Source: Planctomycetota bacterium (GTDB lineage Bacteria; Planctomycetota; Phycisphaerae; Phycisphaerales; UBA1924). Taken from it: a stretch of 64,000 nt of DNA. The stretch covers positions 412,534 to 476,533 of the forward strand of contig JAFIFX010000002.1 in NCBI GenBank assembly GCA_020831805.1. The letters run 5' to 3'. Below the pieces are notes generated by a model, which was given only the letters and a program-made list of their open reading frames with translations, did not search any database and was not told where the DNA came from. Below, piece by piece: positions 1 to 8,806 of this stretch. Made by a program: the position numbers and the translations under genes. The number at the start of each line of letters is the position of its first letter. Position 1 is the stretch's first letter.

Positions 1-16
1 GGCGGAGGCCTGACCC

Positions 17-880
17 GTGCGCGTCGGCGTCGCCATCCCGTCCTACAACCACGCCCGCTTCGTGGCCGAAGCCGTCCGCTCCGTCCTCGCCCAGACCCAC
101 GCCGATGTCGAACTCGTCGTCGTCGACGACGGCTCGGCCGACGGCTCCCCCGGCGTCGTCCGCGACGCCTTCGCCGAGTTCCCGGGCAGGCCGGCCCGGC
201 TGATCGAGCAGGAAAACCGCGGGGCCCACGCCGCCATCATGCGCGCCGTCGAGGCCCTCGATACCGAGGTCGTCGCCGTGCTCAACTCCGACGACGCCTA
301 CGAGCCCGACCGCTTCGAGCGCGTCCTGCCCCTGCTGGCCAGGCGGGAGCGCGCCATCGCCTTCACCGGTCTGCGCATCATCGACGAGCACGGACGCGAC
401 CTGCCCGACGCCCACCCCTGGCCCCGCTGGTACGCAACCGCCCTGACCGCCGCCGAGACCGAGCCGACCATCGGCTTCGCCCTGCTCGTCCACAACTTCT
501 CGGTCACCAGCGGCAACTTCGTCTTCACCCGCGCCCTCTACGACCGCCTCGGCGGCTTCGGAAGCCAGAAGTTCGCCCACGACTGGGACTTCCTCATCCG
601 CTCGGTGGCCCTGACCGAACCCGAGTTCCTCCCCGACCGGCTGATGCGCTACCGCGTCCACGGCTCGAACACCACCGAGTCGGTGCGCGGGCTGATGGAG
701 GCGGAGTGCGCCGACGCGATCGACCGATACCGGGCCGAGCTGGCGTCGAGCGACGCGACCAACCCGTTGGCGCCGTGCGGCGAGAACTGGCCGACGTACT
801 GGGACCGTTTCATCCGTTCGAGGCGTGCGTTCTGGGCGCCGCACCTCGGACGCCACGCGATCAAGCGCGCGTCGTCATGA
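17..880 (+). CDS. Family 2 glycosyltransferase
   Basis: A 287-residue GT-A fold glycosyltransferase, expected to move a sugar from a nucleotide-sugar onto a cell-surface glycan at the cytoplasmic face of the membrane. The N-terminal strand (VGVAIPSYNHARF) and the VVVDDGSADGS motif with D37/D38 form the nucleotide-sugar site; NSDDAYEP (D92/D93) is the metal-binding DxD-type region; HDWDF near residue 195 fits the usual ED/DWD region of this family. The start is GTG, the first in-frame start in the window, so a start upstream of the window cannot be excluded. Its last 20 bases overlap the end of the convergent sulfotransferase-like gene. The donor and acceptor cannot be told from sequence. Confidence 0.85.
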   Translation: MRVGVAIPSYNHARFVAEAVRSVLAQTHADVELVVVDDGSADGSPGVVRDAFAEFPGRPARLIEQENRGAHAAIMRAVEALDTEVVAVLNSDDAYEPDRFERVLPLLARRERAIAFTGLRIIDEHGRDLPDAHPWPRWYATALTAAETEPTIGFALLVHNFSVTSGNFVFTRALYDRLGGFGSQKFAHDWDFLIRSVALTEPEFLPDRLMRYRVHGSNTTESVRGLMEAECADAIDRYRAELASSDATNPLAPCGENWPTYWDRFIRSRRAFWAPHLGRHAIKRASS

Positions 881-2048
881 CGCGTTCCAAGTGCATCCCG
901 AGCCCGTCCGGGTAGAAATGCCGGGCATACCGGCACGCATAGATCCGATCGAGAAGCGCCCGCGGGAGCCGGACCGACCGTTTGATCGCGGCCAGCGTAT
1001 CCGCGTACGGCTTGTCTGCGGAAATATTCGCACGGGGAAGCCGGAGCTCATCCACGCCCAGAAAAGCCGCCAGTTCGGCTTCCAGTTCCGCGAGCCGGTG
1101 CTGGGCATAGAGGAAGACGCGCACCGGCCCCGACTCCAAGCGCACGAAACCGGCGTCGTGGTCGAATGGCGTGGCGTACACGTCCAGATCGCAGAAAAAA
1201 CCATGATCGAACCAGCCGCACGTGATCCACAGATCGTTGAGAAACCTGCAGGCCAGCAGTCGCGTCATGCCCTCGATATCGGAAAACCGGCTCTCGTCGG
1301 GAGGACGGGATTCGAACTCTTGGAAGTAACCCGAGATGACCCGATCGATCGGGTCACGCACGCCGCAAACGATCAGTTTCGGTTTCACACCGTGATGCCT
1401 GAGCAGCCGGGAGTAATGCACGCCGACCGTCGGCTGGCTGTGGTGCCAGGCGTCCACATAGTGAAGATGCGTGCTGTATTCCTGGCAGCAATCACGCAGC
1501 GCCCGCTGTATGGAGATCGAGCCGACCTTGCCCATCTGCCACAGGTGGACCCTGGTGTTGGCCACCCACGCGGTCAGGTCGTTGGGGATCCGGTCCTCGA
1601 ACCGCCCGCGATAGCCGTAGTGCTGCCTGAGCCTATCCTCGCCGAGCATGAAACCGCGGGTGTGTTTCGCGTACATGCGCGGCTCGACACAGCCCCAGAT
1701 CCGGCGTGAATAGGGCCGGCGCTCCGTGTAGCCGCGCTCGATGAAATGCTCCCTCGCGTGATCGATGCCGACGGACCCCTCAAGATCCGGGTTCATCGAA
1801 AGATAATCAGCGGGAACAAACGCTTCGAGCAGTTCCGTGCGGCACGGATGGTCGTCCAGCCGATCCGGAGGGTCTCCGATGTCCCCGCGAGCACGCGGGT
1901 CCTGCCAGGCCGAGGGCGCATCCCAGAGATTGCCGGGAGCAACGCCCGGCCTCGGCGCGTCGAAATCGAGGCCCGGCGGGCAGTTCTCGCCCCGAGCGAT
2001 GATGTCTTCGATCGTCTCGGCGAAGATGGACGCGAGCCGCTCATCCAT
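861..2048 (-). CDS. Sulfotransferase-like protein (capsular polysaccharide type)
   Basis: A 395-residue protein. The C-terminal half carries two signatures of PAPS-dependent sulfotransferase folds: HLWQMGKVGSISIQ (GKVGS at 173-177, phosphosulfate loop) and CGVRDPIDRVISGYF (231-242, 3'-phosphate motif). The MGKVGS/RDPIDR pair is typical of putative capsular polysaccharide synthesis proteins (NKWYY-like). The N-terminal part (residues 78-113) has a YLSMNPDLEGS...HFIERGYTERRPYS stretch like the short NPD/HF-G-E-R repeats seen in glycan-linked proteins. It starts 3 bases after the stop of the upstream glycosyltransferase, so the two are probably cotranscribed. Sulfation or other modification of a surface polysaccharide is inferred. 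Confidence 0.7.
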   Translation of the reverse strand: MDERLASIFAETIEDIIARGENCPPGLDFDAPRPGVAPGNLWDAPSAWQDPRARGDIGDPPDRLDDHPCRTELLEAFVPADYLSMNPDLEGSVGIDHAREHFIERGYTERRPYSRRIWGCVEPRMYAKHTRGFMLGEDRLRQHYGYRGRFEDRIPNDLTAWVANTRVHLWQMGKVGSISIQRALRDCCQEYSTHLHYVDAWHHSQPTVGVHYSRLLRHHGVKPKLIVCGVRDPIDRVISGYFQEFESRPPDESRFSDIEGMTRLLACRFLNDLWITCGWFDHGFFCDLDVYATPFDHDAGFVRLESGPVRVFLYAQHRLAELEAELAAFLGVDELRLPRANISADKPYADTLAAIKRSVRLPRALLDRIYACRYARHFYPDGLGMHLERVMTTRA

Positions 2049-2051
2049 GCA

Positions 2052-2984
2052 TCAGCCGCCGTCACTCTTCGGTGCGCCGCCCAGGCTCACCAGCCGATGC
2101 ACCCGCTGCCGCGCCCGCACCCCGATCGAGGTCCGCAGCATCGGCCCCATCACCACCTGCGCCACCGGCGTCCGCCACACGCTGCGGCACACCTTGTACG
2201 CCACCGTCTCGCTCGGCCACGCCACCCGGTCCGCCATCGCCTGCTCGGCAAGGTCCGGGCGGACCACCCCGTCCCACCGCTCGTGGAACAGCCGCCGGTT
2301 CGCCGTGTCCGTCTCGAACCGGCCCGGCGACGACCCCCCGTGGTGCCCGATGACCGACGCCCCGGTGCACAGCACCGCCCGGCCCAGCTCCCGCGCCCGG
2401 AAGCAGTACTCCAGATCCTCGTACCCCGTGCGATAGGCCTCGTCCAGCCCCCCCAGCCGCCGGTACAGGTCCGCCGGCGTGACGCAGCACGCCGCGATCA
2501 CCGCCTGCAACTCCCGCGGCCGGCGCGCGTGGGCCAGGCCCTCCAGATCCATGCCCTCGTACAGCCGCCGGTCCCGGTGCTGGTCATCGAACACCACCCC
2601 CGCGTGGTTGACCGTGGTTGAACCCGGCACCGTGTGCCAGTTGGCCACCACGCCCACGCTCGGCTCGGCCGCCAGCTCCAGCATCGGCTCCAGCCACCCG
2701 GGCGTCAGCACCGTGTCGTTGTTGAGCAGCACCAGATACCGACCGCGGGCCCGCCGGGCCATGGCGTTGTTGTTCTTGGCGAACGAACCACGGGTTTCAC
2801 CCCGCATCGCCGTCACCCGGTGCGCCTGCGTGGCCAGGTACGCCCGCGTGGCGTCGGTCGACCGGTCGTCGTAAACGAATACCTCGGTCTCCAACCCGTC
2901 TGGCAGTGTCTCGAACAACGAATCAAGACACGCCCGCGTCAGCGACACGCGGTTGTATACCGGAATCAGAATTGATACGTCCAT
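2052..2984 (-). CDS. Family 2 glycosyltransferase
   Basis: A 310-residue GT2 enzyme with the usual N-terminal SILIPVYNR strand, the VYDDRSTD nucleotide-binding motif (D39/D40), LVLLNNDT (D90) as the metal-binding position, and GYEDLEYCFRARELG as the catalytic-base region. This layout resembles rhamnosyl- and other O-antigen-type transferases. It is the first gene of a two-gene minus-strand unit with the sulfotransferase-like protein. The ATG at 2984 is the first methionine and the N-terminus aligns directly with the GT2 domain, which supports it. It faces away from the next gene (3153, plus), leaving a 168-bp divergent promoter region in which I see no clear operator. Confidence 0.85.
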   Translation of the reverse strand: MDVSILIPVYNRVSLTRACLDSLFETLPDGLETEVFVYDDRSTDATRAYLATQAHRVTAMRGETRGSFAKNNNAMARRARGRYLVLLNNDTVLTPGWLEPMLELAAEPSVGVVANWHTVPGSTTVNHAGVVFDDQHRDRRLYEGMDLEGLAHARRPRELQAVIAACCVTPADLYRRLGGLDEAYRTGYEDLEYCFRARELGRAVLCTGASVIGHHGGSSPGRFETDTANRRLFHERWDGVVRPDLAEQAMADRVAWPSETVAYKVCRSVWRTPVAQVVMGPMLRTSIGVRARQRVHRLVSLGGAPKSDGG

Positions 2985-3152
2985 CCGTCCTCGCGGTCCT
3001 GTGCGTTCGGTCCCCGCCCAGTCTAGGGCTTCTCATCCCCGCACGCCCGCCGCACGATCCCGTGCGGCAACCCGCACCAGCGCGGTCCGAGAACCTCCCC
3101 GCCCCCCGGCCTGGCCGATCCCCGCCCGCGATCAGGCCGATGCTCCCCCCCG

Positions 3153-3836
3153 ATGGACCGCCCCATCCCATCCCACACCAGCCCCCTCGGCCCCGCCGAT
3201 CTGGCCGTCATCGCCCACGCCGCCCGCGACCTGCGCCCCGCCCGCCGGGCCGAGCGCATCGCCGGCACCAGCGGCCTGCTCACCGCCCTGGCCGGGCTGG
3301 CGTCCTTTCCCTTCGTCCTCGGCTCCGGCGTCGGCATGGCCCTGAGCATCGCGCTGGTCGTGATCGGCTGCCGCGAATGGTCCCTCCGCGCTGAACTGCG
3401 CGCCCTCGATCCCCTCGCCGCCGGACGCCTGGCCCGCAACCAGATCGCCCTGGGCGTGGCCCTGATCGGCTACGCCGTGGTCCAGTTGACCCGCGCCCCG
3501 GTCCTGCCCGAGCCGCTCGCCGCGGGCGGCCAGCTCGATCAGATGCCCGAGATGGCCGGCGTGATCGAGGGCATCGCCCGCATGGCCCACTACGGGCTTT
3601 ACGCGGGCCTGATCCTCGGCGCGTTCCTCGTCCAGGGGTCGCAGGCGATCTACTACGCCCGCGTCGGGGGCTCGATGCGCCGGGCCTACGCCCGCCATCC
3701 GATCTGGATCATGCGCACCCATGCCGCAGCCTGGTCCGGTCGCCCGCCGATGGCCGAGCCGCCCGCGCCGGCGGCCCCGCCGAGGGGCGGCGATTCTGTT
3801 CAGATCGCGTCCGATCCCCCCGCCGCCGCAGCCTGA
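3153..3836 (+). CDS. Hypothetical multi-pass membrane protein
   Basis: A 227-residue protein that I do not recognise. It has an N-terminal soluble stretch rich in Arg (ARDLRPARRAER), then hydrophobic segments at about residues 43-80 (probably two helices), 107-127 and 152-180, and a Pro/Ala-rich C-terminal tail from about 198 that ends in PPAAAA. There is no catalytic motif and no signal peptide. It stands alone between a divergent glycosyltransferase and the lipoprotein peptidases downstream. Codon use is like the neighbours, so it is probably a real native gene. Confidence 0.55.
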   Translation: MDRPIPSHTSPLGPADLAVIAHAARDLRPARRAERIAGTSGLLTALAGLASFPFVLGSGVGMALSIALVVIGCREWSLRAELRALDPLAAGRLARNQIALGVALIGYAVVQLTRAPVLPEPLAAGGQLDQMPEMAGVIEGIARMAHYGLYAGLILGAFLVQGSQAIYYARVGGSMRRAYARHPIWIMRTHAAAWSGRPPMAEPPAPAAPPRGGDSVQIASDPPAAAA

Positions 3837-3916
3837 CCCCCTGCCGTGCATACAAACCCCCTGTGCCGGGCCGGCCGACGGCCCGCGACCGACCGAACCA
3901 GCGGGGAGCGAACAGC

Positions 3917-5320
3917 ATGCGCAGCAAAGTCAGCACCAGACGACCGGCGAAGTGGTGGGGGATCGGGCTCTGCGGTCTGACCGCGGGCGCGCTCGTCGCC
4001 TGTGCCCAGAACGGAAATCCCGCCGTCAGCGGGCCGGAATCACAAGCCGAACAGCAGGCGGAGCCCGGCGCGTACCTGCCCGACTTCGACCGCGCCTGGG
4101 AACTCGTCCGCGATACCTACCACGATCCGGCGATGGGCGGCCTGGACTGGGACGCGGCCCGCGACGAACTCCGCCCCCGCGCCGAGCAGGCCCGCACCCG
4201 CACCGAGAGCCGCGCCGTCATCAACGAGATGGTCTCCCGCCTCGGCGAGAGCCACTTCGGCATCATCCCCGAGGGCGTCGACGCGGTCGGGGCGGACAAC
4301 CGCCCGGAGGCGGGCGTGTCCGGCGACGCGATCGTCGGGTTCGACCTGCGCGTGGTCGACGGGCGGGCGGTGGTGACCTCGGTGCTGCCTGGCGGCCCCG
4401 CCGAAGCCGCGGGCGTGCGCCCGGGCTGGATCGTCGCGTCCGTCGACGGCGCGGAGACCGAAACGGTCATCACCGGGCTGTTCGACGCCGTCGGCGAGCG
4501 GGCCGCGTCCATGTACGCCTGGCAGACCATCCACGACCGCCTCTCCGGCCCGCCGGGCAGCACCGCCGAGATCCGCTTCCTCGACGCCAACGACCGCCCG
4601 CTCGAACGCTCTCTGACCCGCGTCGAGGCCGAGGGTGAGACGGTTAAGTTCGGCAACCTGCCCGCGGTCAATGTCCGCCTTGATTCCCGCTGGCTGTCCG
4701 GCGATGAGACGGGCGACCCGGACGCCCGCATCGGCTACATCGCCTTCAACATGTTCATGATCCCCATCACCCCGCACTTCGAGCGGGCCATGTCCGAGTT
4801 CCGCGACGCCGACGGCATCGTCATCGATCTCCGCGGCAACATCGGCGGCGTCGCCATCATGTGCGCGACCCTCTCCCGCTACTTCGTCACCGAGCGGTCC
4901 CGCATCGGCACCATGAAGATGCGCGGACAGGACCTCCAGTTCAACGCCGAGCCCGTCGTCGTCACCACCACCGGTCAGCGCCTCCCCCCGTTCGCCGGCC
5001 CCCTGGCCATCCTCATCGACGGGGGCACCGCCAGCACCAGCGAGTTCATGGCCGGCGGCCTGCGCGGGCTCGGACGCGCCCGCACCTTCGGCTCCACCAG
5101 CGCCGGCATGGCCCTGCCTGCCGCCATGACCCGACTGCCCTCCGGCGATGTCCTCATGCACGCCATCGCCGACTACGAAAGCTCCGACGGTGCCCGCCTC
5201 GAGCACGACGGCGTCCCCGCGGATGTCCCGGTCCCCGTCACCCGCGCCGATCTGCTGGCGGGTGTGGACGCCACCCTCCGTGCCGCCGCGGAGTGGATCG
5301 CCGGCCAGCGGGACGATTAA
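3917..5320 (+). CDS. S41-family lipoprotein peptidase (PDZ-containing), copy 1
   Basis: A 467-residue predicted lipoprotein: Arg/Lys-rich n-region, hydrophobic stretch and lipobox LVAC with the acylated Cys at 29. A PDZ-like segment follows (VVTSVLPGGPAEAAGVRPGW, about 155-175), then the S41 core with the IDLRGNIGGV loop and the nucleophile region DGGTASTSEF (S373 by spacing to CtpA/Tsp). At the place of the CtpA/Tsp catalytic lysine (25 residues on) there is Met398. There is, however, a Ser-His pair, SRLGESHFG (S112-H113), as in tricorn-type S41 peptidases, so a Ser-His-Ser-Glu arrangement is possible. I chose ATG 3917 because GGGGAG lies just upstream and the signal peptide starts there; the frame is open from 3863. 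A close paralogue follows. Confidence 0.8.
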   Translation: MRSKVSTRRPAKWWGIGLCGLTAGALVACAQNGNPAVSGPESQAEQQAEPGAYLPDFDRAWELVRDTYHDPAMGGLDWDAARDELRPRAEQARTRTESRAVINEMVSRLGESHFGIIPEGVDAVGADNRPEAGVSGDAIVGFDLRVVDGRAVVTSVLPGGPAEAAGVRPGWIVASVDGAETETVITGLFDAVGERAASMYAWQTIHDRLSGPPGSTAEIRFLDANDRPLERSLTRVEAEGETVKFGNLPAVNVRLDSRWLSGDETGDPDARIGYIAFNMFMIPITPHFERAMSEFRDADGIVIDLRGNIGGVAIMCATLSRYFVTERSRIGTMKMRGQDLQFNAEPVVVTTTGQRLPPFAGPLAILIDGGTASTSEFMAGGLRGLGRARTFGSTSAGMALPAAMTRLPSGDVLMHAIADYESSDGARLEHDGVPADVPVPVTRADLLAGVDATLRAAAEWIAGQRDD

Positions 5321-5439
5321 CGCTTTTTTATCCCCATATCCAGGGGTCTGTTTCCGGCTGCACCGCAGCCCGGCCCACCCCGGGGCGGTACACCCAGCCG
5401 GGCTCTATGCTTTCAACCCGCCCTTTCCGGAGGAATCGC

Positions 5440-6912
5440 ATGCGTCGAACATTCGCGGCACGGCTCTTGGCGACCACCGGTCTGGCCATGCTTCTCGGTC
5501 TGACCGGCTGCGCCGCCACCGAACCGACCGTCGCGGAGGCCGACCGGCCCGCCGACCAGCCCGCAGATCCGGGCCTGATCCTGGCCGACTTCGAGCGGGC
5601 CTGGGAACTGGTCCGGGACACCCACTACGACACCGAGTACAACGGCGTGGACTGGCACGCCCTGCGCGAAGAACTCAAGCCCCGCGCCGAGCGGGCCCGC
5701 ACCCGGGCCCAGGGCCGATCCATCATCAACGAGATGGTCAGCCGGCTCAACCAGAGCCACTTCGCGCTGATCCCCGCCGAGCTGGAGCGCGACCTGCCCT
5801 CCGAGACCGATGAGCCCGACCCGTCCGAGATCGAGTCCGCGGCGGACGCCGGAACCCCGGAGATCCCCAGCGCCGGCGAGGGCTCGGGCCGCGGCGTGCC
5901 GGGCTTCGAGGTCCGCATCGCCGAGGGCCGGGCCGTGGTCACCCGCGTCCGCGCCGGCGCCCCCGCCGAACTCGCCGGTGTGCGTCCGGGCTGGGTCGTC
6001 ACCCGCGTGCGCAACACCGACATCGACGCCCTGATCGCCCGCATGGGCGAGGCCATGGGCGAGGATGCCTCCCCGATGTACGCCTGGCAGTCCGTCGATT
6101 CGATGCTCAAGGGCCGCGTCGGCTCGTCCGTGCCGGTCACCTTCCTCGACGCCGACGACGCCGAGGCCGAGCTGTCCATCGAGCGGGTCTCCCCGCCCGG
6201 CGAGTTTGTCAAGTTCGGCAACCTCCCGCCTTTGAGCACCCACCTCGAGCACCGCTGGCTGACCACCGAGGAAACCGGCGACCCCGACACGCGGATCGGC
6301 TACATCGCCTTCAACATCTTCATGGTGCCCATCGCGCCCCAGTTCGAGCAGGCCATGGTCGAACTCAAGGACGCCGACGGCATCATCATCGACCTGCGCG
6401 GCAACCCCGGTGGGGTCGGCTTCATGGCCAGCACCCTCTCCCGCTTCCTGCTGGCCACCAAGGCCAACCTGGGCACCATGACCATGCGCGGCGCCGAGAT
6501 GAACTTCTTCGTCGAGCCCGTCATGGTGACCACCCGCGGCGAGCGGCTCCGGCCCTTTGCCGGCCCGGTCGCCATCGTGATCGACGGCACCAGCGCCAGC
6601 ACCAGCGAGGTCTTCGCCGGCGGGCTGCGTTCCCTCGGTCGCGCAAAGACCTTCGGCACGCGCACCGCCGGCATGGCCCTGCCCGCCGCGATGAGCCGCC
6701 TGCCCTCCGGCGATGTGCTCCTTCACGCCATCGCCGACTATGTCAACTCGGACGGGACGCGCCTCGAAGGCGACGGCGTCCCCGCCGATGTCGAGGCGCC
6801 CGTTCGCAGGCAGGACCTGCTCGACGGCGTCGACGCGCCCCTGCGTGAGGCGGCGCGATGGATCGTCACCGAATCGGCGATGCGCGAGGGCGTGTCCGCC
6901 GGCGCACACTGA
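5440..6912 (+). CDS. S41-family lipoprotein peptidase (PDZ-containing), copy 2
   Basis: A 490-residue paralogue of the preceding gene, presumably from tandem duplication. The start at 5440 is preceded by a clear GGAGGA ribosome-binding site, and the signal peptide ends in lipobox LTGC (Cys24). It has the same order of parts: SRLNQSHFA (S106-H107), a PDZ-like segment (VRAGAPAELAGVRPGW), IDLRGNPGG, and DGTSASTSEVFAGG with the predicted nucleophile S387. As in copy 1, the segment AKTFGTRTAGMALP has Met where Tsp/CtpA has the lysine base. It differs by an acidic, Pro/Glu-rich insert of about 35 residues before the PDZ-like part (DEPDPSEIESAADAG). It acts outside the cytoplasm, membrane-anchored; the substrate is unknown. 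Confidence 0.8.
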   Translation: MRRTFAARLLATTGLAMLLGLTGCAATEPTVAEADRPADQPADPGLILADFERAWELVRDTHYDTEYNGVDWHALREELKPRAERARTRAQGRSIINEMVSRLNQSHFALIPAELERDLPSETDEPDPSEIESAADAGTPEIPSAGEGSGRGVPGFEVRIAEGRAVVTRVRAGAPAELAGVRPGWVVTRVRNTDIDALIARMGEAMGEDASPMYAWQSVDSMLKGRVGSSVPVTFLDADDAEAELSIERVSPPGEFVKFGNLPPLSTHLEHRWLTTEETGDPDTRIGYIAFNIFMVPIAPQFEQAMVELKDADGIIIDLRGNPGGVGFMASTLSRFLLATKANLGTMTMRGAEMNFFVEPVMVTTRGERLRPFAGPVAIVIDGTSASTSEVFAGGLRSLGRAKTFGTRTAGMALPAAMSRLPSGDVLLHAIADYVNSDGTRLEGDGVPADVEAPVRRQDLLDGVDAPLREAARWIVTESAMREGVSAGAH

Positions 6913-6931
6913 ACCCAACGGAGGAACCACC

Positions 6932-7777
6932 ATGAAACGCAACGCCCTCGGCCTCATCGCAGCCCTGACCGCCACCGCCGGCATCGGCGCCGCCGCCGCC
7001 GCGCAGAGCCTGTCCGTCCAGGCCACCAACGGCGGCCTGACCTTCACCCTCTCCTTCGCCGGCGCCGTCGCCCTCGAGGACAAGAAGCACGACGAGAAGG
7101 CCCTGAAGGTCATCGACGCCTATGTCGAGAAGATCGGCGGCAAGGACTTCATCATGTCCATCCAGTCCATGCACACCAAGGGGACCATCTCGATCCCCAT
7201 GGCCGGCATGACCGGGCAGATGGAGATGTACGCCGCCCAGCCCGGCAGGATGGCCATGACCTTCGAGCTGCCCGGCTTCGGCAAGAGCGAGACCGGCTAC
7301 GACGGCGAGTACGCCTGGAGCAGCGACCCGATGTCCGGCCCCCGTCTCATGACCGAGAACGAGCTGGTTGACCTCCGCGAGCAGGCCGACCCCAACTCGG
7401 CCGCCAAGCACCGCGAGCTCTACACCGTCATCGAGCACGCCGGCGAGGTCGACTTCCACGGCCAGAAGGCCCACAAGATCCGCCTGGTCGGCAAGTCCGA
7501 ACGCGAGTCCTTCGAGTTCTACTCGGTCGAGTCCGGCATGCTCATCGGCCAGGAATCCGTCCAGTCCTCGCCCATGGGCGACCTCAAGGTCGTCACCCAG
7601 CTGAGCGACTACAAGGACTTCGACGGCTTCAAGATGCCCACCCGCATGATCCAGAACATCGGCCCGCAGCAGATCGTGATGTCGATCTCCGATGTCACGC
7701 TCAACAAGGTCGACGAGAAGGTCTTCGCCCGCCCCGCCGCGGTCCAGGCCCTGATCGACGCCCAGAAGGAAGGCTGA
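6932..7777 (+). CDS. Secreted LolA-like protein
   Basis: A 281-residue protein with a signal peptide (MKRNALGLIAALTATAG, cleavage expected after AAAAAQ-S). The mature part is a run of beta strands with features of the LolA/outer-membrane-lipoprotein-sorting superfamily: an N-terminal helix (ALKVIDAYVEKIGG), MHTKGTISIPMAG, FGKSETGYDGEYAWSSDP and a C-terminal YKDFDGFKMPTRM strand. Such domains are often found beside or fused to peptidases. It begins 19 bases after the second S41 gene with a good CGGAGGAA site, so it is probably the third gene of that unit. A role as a hydrophobic-ligand or lipoprotein-binding partner of the peptidases is inferred. It is not the canonical LolA. Confidence 0.6.
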   Translation: MKRNALGLIAALTATAGIGAAAAAQSLSVQATNGGLTFTLSFAGAVALEDKKHDEKALKVIDAYVEKIGGKDFIMSIQSMHTKGTISIPMAGMTGQMEMYAAQPGRMAMTFELPGFGKSETGYDGEYAWSSDPMSGPRLMTENELVDLREQADPNSAAKHRELYTVIEHAGEVDFHGQKAHKIRLVGKSERESFEFYSVESGMLIGQESVQSSPMGDLKVVTQLSDYKDFDGFKMPTRMIQNIGPQQIVMSISDVTLNKVDEKVFARPAAVQALIDAQKEG

Positions 7778-7790
7778 TCAACCGGCACGA

Positions 7791-7811
7791 GTGACCGGCC
7801 ATCCCGGTCAC
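7791..7811. terminator. Hairpin between convergent genes
   Basis: A perfect 8-bp stem, GTGACCGG (7791-7798) with CCGGTCAC (7804-7811), and a 5-base loop lie exactly between the ends of the LolA-like gene and the convergent DUF4097 gene, whose stop codon it includes. It has no T-tract on either side, so if it stops transcription it is not a classic intrinsic terminator. Confidence 0.35.
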
Positions 7812-8707
7812 CGACCGCTCAACGGCTCGGGCCCGCGCACGCGGACCGAGCCGTTGGTCGTTCTGACGGCGCTGACCGTGTCGTCCGTGCCGAGCTGCAT
7901 CTCCACCGTGTCCCCGCGCGACTCGATCATCCGCGCCCGCTCGAAGCCCTGCACCGAGATCCGCTCCCCGCTCGTCCCCAGGCGCAGCCGCCCGACGAAC
8001 GCCGGGCCCAGGTCCAGCGCCACCGATCCGTTGGTCGTCCGCAGCCGGACCGGCCCGGCGTTGTCCGGGCTGGTGGTCACGCGCATCGAGCCGTTGGTCG
8101 TCTCCACGCGGACCGGCCCGCCGGCGTTGAGGATCGTCGCCGCCCCGTTGCTGCTGAACAGCTCGATGGACCGCGTCGTGTTCTCCGCCCGCAGCGTCCC
8201 GTTGGTCGTCCGCCCGCGCACCCGCCCGTTGTGGTCCTGCACCACGATCGACCCGTTCGAGGTCGTGATGTCCGCCGTGCCCGCCAGCCCCGCGACCCGC
8301 ACCGTCCCGTTGCTCGACCGGATGTCCACCCCGTTCGCGTCGGGCAGGTACACGCGGATGTTGGCCCCCTCGTTGCCGCGCCGGTCGCCGCCCGGCCACT
8401 CGACCCACACCCGCAGCCGGTCGTCGCCCTCGCGGGCGGCGTTGAGCCGCGCGAAGGCCAGCCGCTCGGCGCTGTCCGAACTCAGCCTCGCCTCGATCCG
8501 CACATCCTGGCCCGAGTGCGACTCGGCCGTCACCGACCCGTTCGCGTTGACCACCGCCACCGAGCTTCCGGGGATGTGCCGCACCGACATCGACCGGTCC
8601 TCGGTGAACCGGGGCGTCGGCGTCGACCCGCACCCGATCAGCGCCGGGGCGATCAGCGAGAGCAGCAGGGCCGGGAACAGCGGCAGAACGCGGGCGAGCG
8701 TGGGCAT
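7808..8707 (-). CDS. DUF4097-type lipoprotein (beta-helix repeats)
   Basis: A 299-residue lipoprotein, with lipobox LIGC (Cys26) after a hydrophobic signal. The body is a series of about 18-20-residue beta-strand repeats marked by T/S-N-G-S/T: SSNGTVRV, TSNGSIVV, TTNGTLRA, SSNGAATI, TTNGSMRV, TTNGSVAL, TTNGSVRV. This is the pattern of the DUF4097/putative-adhesin family, which folds as a right-handed beta-helix. ATG 8707 has AAAGGAGT upstream; the frame is open a further 12 codons but without signal-peptide logic. In Gram-positives, family members often sit near membrane-stress regulators; here there is no such neighbour. The function is unknown. Confidence 0.75.
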   Translation of the reverse strand: MPTLARVLPLFPALLLSLIAPALIGCGSTPTPRFTEDRSMSVRHIPGSSVAVVNANGSVTAESHSGQDVRIEARLSSDSAERLAFARLNAAREGDDRLRVWVEWPGGDRRGNEGANIRVYLPDANGVDIRSSNGTVRVAGLAGTADITTSNGSIVVQDHNGRVRGRTTNGTLRAENTTRSIELFSSNGAATILNAGGPVRVETTNGSMRVTTSPDNAGPVRLRTTNGSVALDLGPAFVGRLRLGTSGERISVQGFERARMIESRGDTVEMQLGTDDTVSAVRTTNGSVRVRGPEPLSGR

Positions 8708-8806
8708 GGCGACTCCTTTGAGGTGGTCGTACCGGGTTGTCATACAACGATACCGCCCGCGGCCCGCCGGTGCTGACAGCCGCCCGGGACGCCGATCCGG
8801 GGATGT

